Positions 9,218-16,163 of a stretch of DNA of 64,000 nucleotides are shown here, piece by piece (within the stretch, counting starts at the first letter, position 1; every line of letters begins with the position of its first letter). A program made the translations under genes and the position numbers. The notes under the pieces are model-generated. The model searched no databases, had not been told where the DNA came from, and saw only the letters and a list, made by a program, of their open reading frames with translations. The DNA comes from Streptomyces yangpuensis (GTDB lineage: Bacteria; Actinomycetota; Actinomycetes; Streptomycetales; Streptomycetaceae), in assembly GCF_001005295.1 (NCBI RefSeq), contig NZ_LBMK01000008.1:62001-126000 (forward strand), in the 5' to 3' direction.

Positions 9218-9366
9218 CGCACGCTCCGTCCCTGAGGCACCCGTCGTTCCATTCTGGTCCTTATCGTGACAATCCTCGTGATCCACACGAGCCGCACCCG
9301 CCGAGGCGCACACAAAGTGGGCCGAGAATCACGTTCCGTGTCGATCTCGTCCCGTCGTGGACGGCC

Positions 9367-9530
9367 AAGGGCTGTCCCGTCATCCCCGGCGGGCGCACGG
9401 CGACAGCTACGGCACCTCACCGCGTTGTCGGAACGCCCGAATACGACCGGTATGAGGACGCTCCTCCGCCTTGTGATGCACCGCATCTGACGCCGCGCGC
9501 TGATCCACCGGGGATGACGGGACAGCCCTT
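9367..9530. mobile_element. MITE-like non-autonomous element, 164 bp, near-perfect palindrome
   Basis: The ends are inverted repeats, 25 of 26 bases identical: left AAGGGCTGTCCCGTCATCCC at 9367, right complement ending at 9530. The similarity between halves continues inward over almost the whole element with a few gaps, so the entire segment can fold into one long hairpin. No transposase is encoded inside. No clear target duplication is seen at the immediate flanks. It lies between the divergent VOC and dioxygenase genes, 57 bp before the latter's start. Most likely mobilised in trans by an insertion-sequence transposase, possibly IS5-like; the family is inferred, not shown. Confidence 0.7.
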
Positions 9531-9587
9531 AGCCTCGGTCCCGGACATCCCGGACACCACCGCGCAGCGTCGGAAGGCAGGTCTCCC

Positions 9588-10574
9588 ATGGCCGGATCCC
9601 AGGTTCCCGTGATCGATCTCGAGCCGTGGCGCTCCGGTGGACCGCGCGAACGGGCCCGTACGGCGGCCCGCGTCGACGAGGCCCTGCGCGCGGCCGGATT
9701 CCTGCTCGTGACCGGCCACGGCGTGGATCCCGCGCTGCCGGCCCGGATCCGGGAGACGGCCCGCGACTTCTTCCGGCTGCCGGCCGCCCTGAAGGAGCCG
9801 TACGCGGTCACCGTCGGCGGCCGGGGCTGGCTGGGCCCGGGGGCGGAGGCCAACAGCTACGCCGAGGGCGCGGCCTCGCCGCCCGACCTCAAGGAGTCCT
9901 GGTCCTTCGCGGCCGACGAGCCGACCGGGGACCCGTCCGTGGACGCCGAGTGGTTCAGGCCCAACACCTGGCCGGCCGAGGTGCCGGAGCTGCGGCCGCC
10001 GGTGACGGAGTACCTGGCCCGGATGCGGGCCCTCTCCGACGAACTGCTGGAACTCCTCGCCTCCGCCCTCGGACTCGACGACGACCACTTCACGCGCCAC
10101 ACCGGACATCCCACCTGGGGGTTCAACCTCAACTGGTACCCGGGCACCGAGACCGTCGGCACACCCCTGCCGGGCCAGTTCCGCATCGGCGCCCACACCG
10201 ACTTCGGCACGGTCACCGTCCTCGACCGCCAGCTCGGCTCGGGCGGCCTCCAGATCCACACCGACGCCGACGGCTGGCAGGACGCGCCCTACGACCCGGC
10301 TGCGCTCACCGTCAACATCGGCGACCTGATGGCCCGCTGGACCGGCGACCGCTGGCGGGCCGGCCGCCACCGGGTGCTGCCCCCGCCCGCCGACACCCCC
10401 GCCGAGGAACTGATCTCGCTCGTCTACTTCTACGAGTGCGACGCGCACACCCGGGTGGAATCCCTCCCCGCCCCCATCGGCCGTCTGGTGCACGACCCCG
10501 TCGACTCCCACACGTACCTGCGGGAGAAGCTCCGGGCCATCACCGTCCCCGCGGGTATTCATACTTCGGAGTGA
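9588..10574 (+). CDS. Isopenicillin N synthase-like non-heme Fe(II) dioxygenase
   Basis: A 328-aa protein of the 2-oxoglutarate/Fe(II) oxygenase family. Domain order is the usual one: N-terminal VPVIDLEPWRSG and GFLLVTGHGV, then the jelly-roll. Iron ligands are H203 and D205 (GAHTDFGTVTVL) and H261 (WRAGRHRVLPP). The usual R-x-S motif that binds 2-oxoglutarate aligns with L-I-S at about 275-277, so cosubstrate use may differ. ATG 9588 has a GGCAGG-type ribosome binding site. The MITE-like element sits directly upstream and may carry or disrupt promoter elements. Confidence 0.82.
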   Translation: MAGSQVPVIDLEPWRSGGPRERARTAARVDEALRAAGFLLVTGHGVDPALPARIRETARDFFRLPAALKEPYAVTVGGRGWLGPGAEANSYAEGAASPPDLKESWSFAADEPTGDPSVDAEWFRPNTWPAEVPELRPPVTEYLARMRALSDELLELLASALGLDDDHFTRHTGHPTWGFNLNWYPGTETVGTPLPGQFRIGAHTDFGTVTVLDRQLGSGGLQIHTDADGWQDAPYDPAALTVNIGDLMARWTGDRWRAGRHRVLPPPADTPAEELISLVYFYECDAHTRVESLPAPIGRLVHDPVDSHTYLREKLRAITVPAGIHTSE

Positions 10575-10663
10575 TGCAGGGCGCCGAGCCCTCCCCGGGG
10601 GGTACGGCCGGATCCACCGGCAAGGTGACGCCCCGCCGGGCCGCGGTGCATAGCGTCGTCTCC

Positions 10664-11824
10664 ATGAACCGACGCCGAACCGCCGCAGCCGCCGCCTTAC
10701 TCGCCCTGCTCATGCCGCTCCCGCTCGCCGCCGCCGGCACCGCCGTCGCGGCGGACGCCCCGACCGCGTCCGAACGCAGCCGCACAGCGGTCGAACTCCC
10801 GCGCCCCACCGGCCGGTTCGCGGTCGGCCGCGAGGACCTGCACCTGGTGGACCGCAGCCGCACCGACCCCTGGGCCGGCTCCGGACCGCGCGAACTGATG
10901 GTCACCATGCGCTACCCGGCGCGGCGCGACACCGGCAGTACGGCCCGCTACCTCACCGGCGAGGAGGCCCGGCTCCTGCTCGTCGACAAGGGACTGGACC
11001 AGGCCATTGCCGTCGAGACCCTGACCGGTACCGCGAGCGCCGCCCGGACCGGCGCCCGCCCCGTCGCCGGCCGGTACCCGCTGATCGTGCTCTCGCCCGG
11101 CTTCACCGTCCACCGTGCCACCCTCACCGCGCTCGCCGAAGACCTGGCCTCCCGCGGCTACGTCGTCGCCGCGGTCGACCACGCGTACGAGAGCGTCGGG
11201 ACCGCCTTCCCCGGTGGCCGCGTCCTCACCTGCCTGGCCTGCGACAAGGCCAAGGAGACCGGCATGCAGGCGGTCAGCGGCAACCGCGCCCGCGACGTGT
11301 CCTTCCTCCTGGACCGCCTCACCGGGCCCCGCCCCGTCTGGCGCCACGCCGGCCTCATCGACCGCGGCCGCATCGCGATGGCGGGCCACTCCATCGGCGG
11401 CGCCTCGGCGATCGCCGCGATGGCCACCGACCCGAGGATCCGCGCCGGGGTGAACATGGACGGCGGCAACGCCACGCCCGTACCCGCCACCGGACTCGGC
11501 GGCCGCCCCTTCCTGCTCCTCGGCGCCCAGGGCCGGGGCCCCGGCGGCAACGCGAGCTGGGACCGCGACTGGCCGAGCCTCGACGGCTGGAAGCGCTGGA
11601 TCACCTTCGACGGCTCGGGTCACTTCACCTTCAGCGACTTCCCGTCGATCGGCCGGCAACTCGGCCTCGACGACCCCGAGGCCCCGCTGCCCGGCGACCG
11701 CTCCGTCGAACTGACCCGCCGCTACGTCGGCGCCTTCCTCGACCGGCACCTGCGCGGCGAGTCCCGGCCCGTGCTGGACGGTCCGTCCGCCGACGCACCG
11801 GAGGCCCGCTTCCACACCCCGTAG
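10664..11824 (+). CDS. Secreted PAF-acetylhydrolase-like alpha/beta hydrolase
   Basis: A 386-aa exported esterase/lipase. It has a signal peptide (MNRRRTAAAA, Leu-rich core, cleavage near A-V-A-A-D at 28-31). The core shows YPLIVLSPGF with the oxyanion region near 139-147, YVVAAVDHAYES near 166-177, the nucleophile elbow GHSIGG with Ser243, an acid in NMDGGN near 268, and a C-terminal His in GSGHFTFSD. This matches platelet-activating-factor acetylhydrolase-type hydrolases. TAGCGT lies 7 nt before ATG 10664 with no ribosome binding site, so the transcript may be leaderless. The same frame is open upstream, overlapping the dioxygenase, but that part is a shadow. Confidence 0.82.
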   Translation: MNRRRTAAAAALLALLMPLPLAAAGTAVAADAPTASERSRTAVELPRPTGRFAVGREDLHLVDRSRTDPWAGSGPRELMVTMRYPARRDTGSTARYLTGEEARLLLVDKGLDQAIAVETLTGTASAARTGARPVAGRYPLIVLSPGFTVHRATLTALAEDLASRGYVVAAVDHAYESVGTAFPGGRVLTCLACDKAKETGMQAVSGNRARDVSFLLDRLTGPRPVWRHAGLIDRGRIAMAGHSIGGASAIAAMATDPRIRAGVNMDGGNATPVPATGLGGRPFLLLGAQGRGPGGNASWDRDWPSLDGWKRWITFDGSGHFTFSDFPSIGRQLGLDDPEAPLPGDRSVELTRRYVGAFLDRHLRGESRPVLDGPSADAPEARFHTP

Positions 11825-11876
11825 GCGAAGCCGTTCGCCCGGGCCGCCCCGGCCGGCCGCCGTTCGCACCGGCCTT

Positions 11877-12209
11877 TCACACCACCGTGACCGGGTGCCG
11901 CACCACCGCGTCGAAGAGGTAGCCCTGCGTGTGGGGGGCCGCCGTGTCCGGCTGGGTGTGTCCCGCACCGTCGCTCGCCCGGGCCCCAGCAGCGCGGTCG
12001 CACCCGTCGTCCGCGGGGTCCACGGCACCGACCGGCGCACCCAGCCGCCCCGCGCCCGTGGCCACCCCCAGGGATCCGGCCGCGGCCCCCACCGCGAACA
12101 GCTTCATCAGGTCGCGGCGGTCCACCCCGGCGGAGCGGGCGCGGCCGCGGGCCCACTGCCGCAGGCGCGTGCGGTCGAGGTGGTTCTCGTCCGGCAGATC
12201 GAGCGGCAT
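11877..12209 (-). pseudogene. Sulfite-oxidase-like molybdoenzyme remnant with internal deletion
   Basis: The 110-aa frame has an authentic start (ATG 12209 behind GAGGAG) and an N-terminus typical of actinobacterial exported sulfite oxidases: MPLDLPDENHLDRTRLRQWA, then a Tat signal containing RRDLMK. After about 70 residues it passes directly into GYLFDAVVRHPVTVV, which looks like the extreme C-terminus of the same kind of enzyme. The whole molybdopterin and dimerisation core is missing. I infer an in-frame internal deletion leaving start and stop intact. The product might still be exported but cannot be catalytic. Confidence 0.6.
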
Positions 12210-12360
12210 GGCAGGGGCACTCCTCGGTCGGGGTTCCCCACGGACCGCAGGGGTCCGGGGCGAACCGCGGGAAGCTTCCCCGGCGGACGGCCACGCACCC
12301 GCAACACCGCCGCAACGGCCGATTACCGCTGGTCCGGCGAATTTCGGCAGGATGTGGGGC

Positions 12361-12894
12361 ATGACCGAGATCCGTACCCCCCGACTCCTCCTCCGCCTCT
12401 GGACCGACGACGACCTCGTCCCCCTCTCGGAGATCAACGCCGACCCGGAGGTGATGCGCTGGATCGGCGACGGCTCCACCCTCGGCCTCGACGAGACGGC
12501 CGAGGAGATCGAGCGCTGGGAGGAGGAGTGGGACGAGGAGGGCTTCGGGCTCTTCGCCGTCGAACTCCTCGGCTCCGGAGAACTCATCGGGGCCGTCGGC
12601 CTCTCGGTCCTCGAGGACCTGCCGGACGCCCGGGCCGACGTCCAGATCAGCTGGCGCCTCGGCCGCCAGTACTGGGGCCAGGGCTACGCCTCCGAAGCCG
12701 CCCACGCCACCTTGGAGTTCGCCCTCCAGGACCGCGGCCTGGACCGCGTCGTCGCCGTCAACCGGCTCGGTGACACCGCCTCCGAGAACGTGATCCGCAA
12801 GCTGGACATGGCGCGCGAACGCGAGACCACCGACCCCCGGTACGGCCATGCCGTACACGTCCACGGCATCGACCTCACGGAGTACGAGGCCTGA
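12361..12894 (+). CDS. GNAT family N-acetyltransferase (RimJ/RimL-like)
   Basis: A 177-aa acetyltransferase. It begins with the RimJ/RimL-type TPRLLLRLWTDDDLVPLSEI, has the central beta-bulge LIGAVGLSVL, the acetyl-CoA loop in QYWGQGYASEAAHATLEFAL near 105-125, and a C-terminal VAVNRLGDTASENVIRKLDM in which the conserved Asn and Ser contact CoA in this family. Probable role: acetylation of a protein N-terminus or small amine; target unknown. CAGGAT ends 7 nt before the ATG, suggesting leaderless transcription. Confidence 0.85.
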   Translation: MTEIRTPRLLLRLWTDDDLVPLSEINADPEVMRWIGDGSTLGLDETAEEIERWEEEWDEEGFGLFAVELLGSGELIGAVGLSVLEDLPDARADVQISWRLGRQYWGQGYASEAAHATLEFALQDRGLDRVVAVNRLGDTASENVIRKLDMARERETTDPRYGHAVHVHGIDLTEYEA

Positions 12895-12924
12895 CCGGAC
12901 CACGGCCGTCCCGCATCGGCCGAT

Positions 12925-12946
12925 CGGACGACCCGCAGGTCGTCCG
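12925..12946 (+). terminator. Hairpin after the GNAT gene
   Basis: CGGACGACC and GGTCGTCCG form a perfect 9-bp stem with a CGCA loop, 31 bp after the stop codon. A second GC-rich inverted stretch follows at about 12955-13005. Confidence 0.55.
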
Positions 12947-13004
12947 GACCGCCCGCCCGCCCGGACCGCCCGCCCGGTCCGTCCACCGGGCGGACCGGCC
13001 ACGG

Positions 13005-13336
13005 GCCGCGGCCCGGCGGGCACAAACCGCCGACACCCACCAGCACGGGGTCGCGCTCACGGCCGACGGCCGGCTCCTGGTGGTCGGGACCGGGGCCGTA
13101 CGGCCGGGAGACGGGAGGGGCCCGTCGCTGACCGTTCGCGCCCCGGACGGCACCGAGCGGGTCCACCTCCTGGAGGGCCCGCACGAGGGCGTCGTCGTCT
13201 CCCGCGACGGCCGGACCGCGTACGTCACGGGCGGCTACACCCGCGACGGCCACTGGAACGGCATCACGGCCGTCGACCTGGATCCGCCCGCCGCCTGCCC
13301 GCGGGTGTCCGGCCGCTGGGCATCGCCGTGCTCTGA
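13005..13336 (+). pseudogene. Beta-propeller (YVTN-type) C-terminal remnant with frameshift
   Basis: From about 13020 one frame reads HQHGVALTADGRLLVVGTG and then GVVVSRDGRTAYVTGGYT with GHWNGITAVDLD, the repeating D-G-R strand pattern of YVTN-type beta-propellers. Near 13280 the coding sense moves to another frame that ends AGVRPLGIAVL then TGA at 13334, a typical propeller C-terminus. There is no start codon or ribosome binding site, and the 5' part is replaced by GC-rich repeats after the GNAT terminator. I read this as a decayed, 5'-truncated gene. Confidence 0.5.
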
Positions 13337-13342
13337 GCGTTC

Positions 13343-13999
13343 TCAGGCGTTCCGGCCGCGACGCCGGAACCAGCGCCGCGGAGCGGGCGGTTCGGCGGGC
13401 GCCGCAGCCTCCGGTACGAAGGGCGGCAGGGACGTGAAACCGTCGTGCAGCACCACGGTGGGCGTGATCCGCGCGAGTGCCGCACGCACCTGCGTCAGCG
13501 GATGGTCGGGGAACTGCGCGTCCCACTCCTCGCCGTCGGCGACGTGGTGGGGGAGTCCGCCCGTGACGTCCGGGCCGTAGGGATGCGGAGTGAAGTACCG
13601 GTCCGGTCCGACCCGGTCGAGGACGACGGCCTCGCGCAGGCGGGTCATCGCGCCCTCGCCCGCCTGGACCTTCACCACCGTGCTGCAGCCGGCCCTCGGT
13701 ACGGTCCAGGAGCCGATGAAGACCTGCCCGTGCCCGTCCGGGCGGCGGACCTTCACCAGCTGCCGGACGGCCGGCAGGGAACCCACCTCGCCGCACCCGG
13801 CCTCGATCAGGCCCGCGCCCGCCGCGGCGACGGACCGGGCCAGCGCGTGCCGCAGCTCCTCGGGCCGGTCGAGCGGCGCCGGCAGGTCCGGTACGAGGTC
13901 GAAGAAGTGGACCGACAGGACGAGACCCCGCTCGTCGGTCCACACACCCGGTTCCCGCTCGGTGAAGCCGGTGAGGTCCATGCCGGTGATCGCAGTCAT
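13343..13999 (-). CDS. Hypothetical protein, 218 aa
   Basis: Soluble protein of unknown family. It opens with a WTDERGLVLSVHFFDLVPDL segment, has FIGSWTVPRAGCSTVVKVQA near the middle, and ends with an Ala/Pro then Arg-rich tail (RRWFRRRGR). ATG 13999 is preferred: GATGAT lies 7 nt upstream, giving a leaderless arrangement. Two ATGs at 14011 and 14008 are alternatives that would overlap that -10. It ends 7 bp from the propeller remnant and is followed upstream by another hypothetical gene on the same strand. Confidence 0.6.
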   Translation of the reverse strand: MTAITGMDLTGFTEREPGVWTDERGLVLSVHFFDLVPDLPAPLDRPEELRHALARSVAAAGAGLIEAGCGEVGSLPAVRQLVKVRRPDGHGQVFIGSWTVPRAGCSTVVKVQAGEGAMTRLREAVVLDRVGPDRYFTPHPYGPDVTGGLPHHVADGEEWDAQFPDHPLTQVRAALARITPTVVLHDGFTSLPPFVPEAAAPAEPPAPRRWFRRRGRNA

Positions 14000-14033
14000 G
14001 GCCGACATCATCGCGCTTGCGTCGGGTGCGGCC

Positions 14034-14351
14034 TCAGGCGGGTCCGGGCCCCGGTCCCGGCCCCTGTCCGGGTTCCGGTCCGGGGGCGGGGGCCTCGGCC
14101 GCGCCGCCGGCCCGGATCGCGGCGAGGGCCGCCGCGTGCAGGGCTGCCGGGGCGCCGTGGTGGGGCCGGGGGCTGCCGGTGAGCGTGTACCACTCGTCGG
14201 CGTCCTTGTACTGGACGTCGAAGCGGACCAGCCCGCCTGCGGTCGCGGTGGTGCGCAGGGTGAGCGGGCCGGTGATGACGCCGACCTCGTCGGTCATGGC
14301 GCCGCCCGGACCGGCGAGCACCTCGTCCTGCCACTGGTCCGCGCCGGTCAT
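14034..14351 (-). CDS. Hypothetical protein, 105 aa, coupled to the HNH lipoprotein
   Basis: ATG 14351 overlaps the stop of the upstream HNH gene by 4 bp (ATGA), so it is translationally coupled. The protein has a conserved-looking beta segment (RFDVQYKDADEWYTLTG near residues 43-60), an Ala-rich helix, and a C-terminal run of Gly-Pro repeats. The coupling to a secreted nuclease could suggest a cytoplasmic partner or inhibitor, but nothing in the sequence proves this. Confidence 0.6.
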   Translation of the reverse strand: MTGADQWQDEVLAGPGGAMTDEVGVITGPLTLRTTATAGGLVRFDVQYKDADEWYTLTGSPRPHHGAPAALHAAALAAIRAGGAAEAPAPGPEPGQGPGPGPGPA

Positions 14352-15088
14352 GAGACGCAGGTGTCCAGCATCGTCGTGAGCATCTTCTTCTCCGGTTCGG
14401 TGACGGTCAGCTCGTACGCGGATTTGACGGTGGTCCAGGCCCGCCCGTACTGGCACCAGCTCGAACGGTCCGGCGGCTGCCACAGGTCGGGGCTCTGGTC
14501 GCCCTTCGACCGGTTGGAGGACGCGGTGACCGCCAGCAGCTGGGGGTGGGTCAGGTCGTTGGCGAAGGCCTTGCGCCGGGCGGCGTCCCAGCCGGCCGCG
14601 CCGGAGCGCCAGCCTTCGGCGAGCGGCACGATGTGGTCGATGTCCATCTTCGCCGCGTCGGTGACGACCACCCCGTCGTACAGGCTCTTCCAGGTACCGG
14701 ACACGGCCCGGCACTCGCCGTCCTGGGTCACGTCGGTGCCGTCCCGCCGCAGGACCGTCTCGCGGGTGTCGCACTTGCTGCCCTGCTCCGCCCAGTGCGT
14801 GAACCTCGCCCGGCTGTAGCCGGCCATCGTGCCCACCGGAGCCACCTTCAGCGCGGCCAACTGCGTGCGGGCCACCGCCGTGGTGACCAGGCCGGGCAGC
14901 ACGTCCCCGGCGGCGGGCGCCCCGGCCGGCGGTGCCGCCTGCGAGAGCGAGGGCTGCGGTTTCGCGTCCCCGCCGCCCGGCGGGCGCGGCCCTCCCTGTC
15001 CCTCCGGACCGGAGCACCCGGCCCCGGCCCCGGCCGCCAGCAGCAGCGCCGCCAGCAGCACACCCCGTACGCGTATCTGACGTCCCAT
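14348..15088 (-). CDS. Secreted HNH nuclease lipoprotein (DUF1524, GmrSD C-terminal type)
   Basis: A 246-aa exported protein. The N-terminus has a lipoprotein signal with lipobox LAAGAGAGC and lipid-attachment Cys near residue 25, then a Gly/Pro-rich linker. The nuclease domain contains MDIDHIVPLAEGW (DHIVP catalytic motif) and LLAVTASSNRSKGD with the supporting Asn, as in DUF1524/HNH proteins widespread in Streptomyces. Four or more cysteines (KCDTRE, GECRAV, SWCQYG, DTCVS) could form extracellular disulfides. Probable role: extracellular nucleic-acid degradation. Divergent from the cluster at 15291. Confidence 0.82.
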   Translation of the reverse strand: MGRQIRVRGVLLAALLLAAGAGAGCSGPEGQGGPRPPGGGDAKPQPSLSQAAPPAGAPAAGDVLPGLVTTAVARTQLAALKVAPVGTMAGYSRARFTHWAEQGSKCDTRETVLRRDGTDVTQDGECRAVSGTWKSLYDGVVVTDAAKMDIDHIVPLAEGWRSGAAGWDAARRKAFANDLTHPQLLAVTASSNRSKGDQSPDLWQPPDRSSWCQYGRAWTTVKSAYELTVTEPEKKMLTTMLDTCVS

Positions 15089-15290
15089 AACCCCACCCGA
15101 GCCGGTACCGCTCCGCCACTGTCCGGGAAAGACTACCCAGAATCGGACATTCAGCCTACGGAGGCCCCTCCGGCGGGCGTTGTCAGTGGCTCTCGCTAGT
15201 CTCCCGGCATACCGCAGCTCAGGGGGGTTCGCTCCCCCCTGTCAGGGCTGCGCGGAAACACGTACGGGACAGGCGGAGGGGCACAGTCTG

Positions 15291-16163
15291 ATGGCATGGC
15301 TGGCGGCGGGCGAGGGGTACGAGATCGCCCTGGTGGAGGGGCGGGTGGCGGCGAGGTCCGTCACCGGCCGGGCAGCGGGACGGCAGTTGAAGACGCTGCC
15401 CAAGGCACTGAAGGACCATCCCGAGGTGGACCGGCTGCGCCGGCTCGCCGAATGGCTCGACCGGCACGCGGCTGCCTGCGTCGCCCAGGTCGACGGCTGG
15501 ATGGTGTCCTCGCTGCCCGTGCCGACCGAACTGCTCGCCCGGGTCTGGCCCGACGAGGCCTGGCAGAACGCCCTGCGCGACCTGGCCGTCGTCGGCGACG
15601 ACCCCGACGAGGTCGGCTTCCTGCGGGACGCCACCGCCGACGGCGAGCTGAAGGTGGTCAACCTCGACGGCGAGACCGTACGGCTCTCCCCGCGCACGGT
15701 GACCCTGCCCCACCCCGTCCTGCTGCCCGACCTGGACGACGTACGGGAGTTCGCGGCCGAGCTGGGCATCGTGCAGCAGGTCGAGCAGATCCACCGCGCC
15801 ACCTGGATCAAGCCCGACGAGGTCTCCGCCACCGCCACCGAGGTCCGCGACTACGCGGGCGGGGTCTTCCCCACCCGCTTCAGCCTCGCCGCCCGCGCGA
15901 CCGCTCTCGGCTACCGGGTCTCCGGCGGCTACGCCACCTGCAAGGTCCGCGACGCGGGAACCGGCTCCGGCACCGAGGCCGCGGTGTGGATCGGCGAGCC
16001 CTACTACGACGCCGAGACCACCACCGGCGCCCTGAGCTGGCACGACGAGGACGGCCGGGCGGTACGGCTGGCGAAGGTCGGCCCGGTGGCCTGGTCCGAA
16101 GGAATGCGAATGGCCGCGGCACTCTACGCCGGGCGCAAGATCGAGGAGGGCGGGGACGCATGA
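15291..16163 (+). CDS. DUF4132-like (YehI/MolR-like) protein, 290 aa
   Basis: First gene of the YehI-L-M-P-Q-like cluster. ATG 15291 follows GGAGGGG with a 9-nt spacer. The sequence resembles the C-terminal part of DUF4132 proteins such as E. coli YehI: a substrate-like beta region (LKVVNLDGETVRLSPRTVTL near 115-135), HPVLLPDLDDVREFAAELGI near 140-160, and FSLAARATALGYRVSGGYA near 195-215. There is no membrane segment. The stop overlaps the next ATG by 4 bp. DUF4132 proteins are functionally uncharacterised. Family assignment is moderate and based on pattern and gene context. Confidence 0.65.
   Translation: MAWLAAGEGYEIALVEGRVAARSVTGRAAGRQLKTLPKALKDHPEVDRLRRLAEWLDRHAAACVAQVDGWMVSSLPVPTELLARVWPDEAWQNALRDLAVVGDDPDEVGFLRDATADGELKVVNLDGETVRLSPRTVTLPHPVLLPDLDDVREFAAELGIVQQVEQIHRATWIKPDEVSATATEVRDYAGGVFPTRFSLAARATALGYRVSGGYATCKVRDAGTGSGTEAAVWIGEPYYDAETTTGALSWHDEDGRAVRLAKVGPVAWSEGMRMAAALYAGRKIEEGGDA

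Noticed and set aside
9367..9530. Coding potential inside the palindromic element
   Set aside because: Open frames through it exist only because of high GC; none has a start signal or transposase motif.
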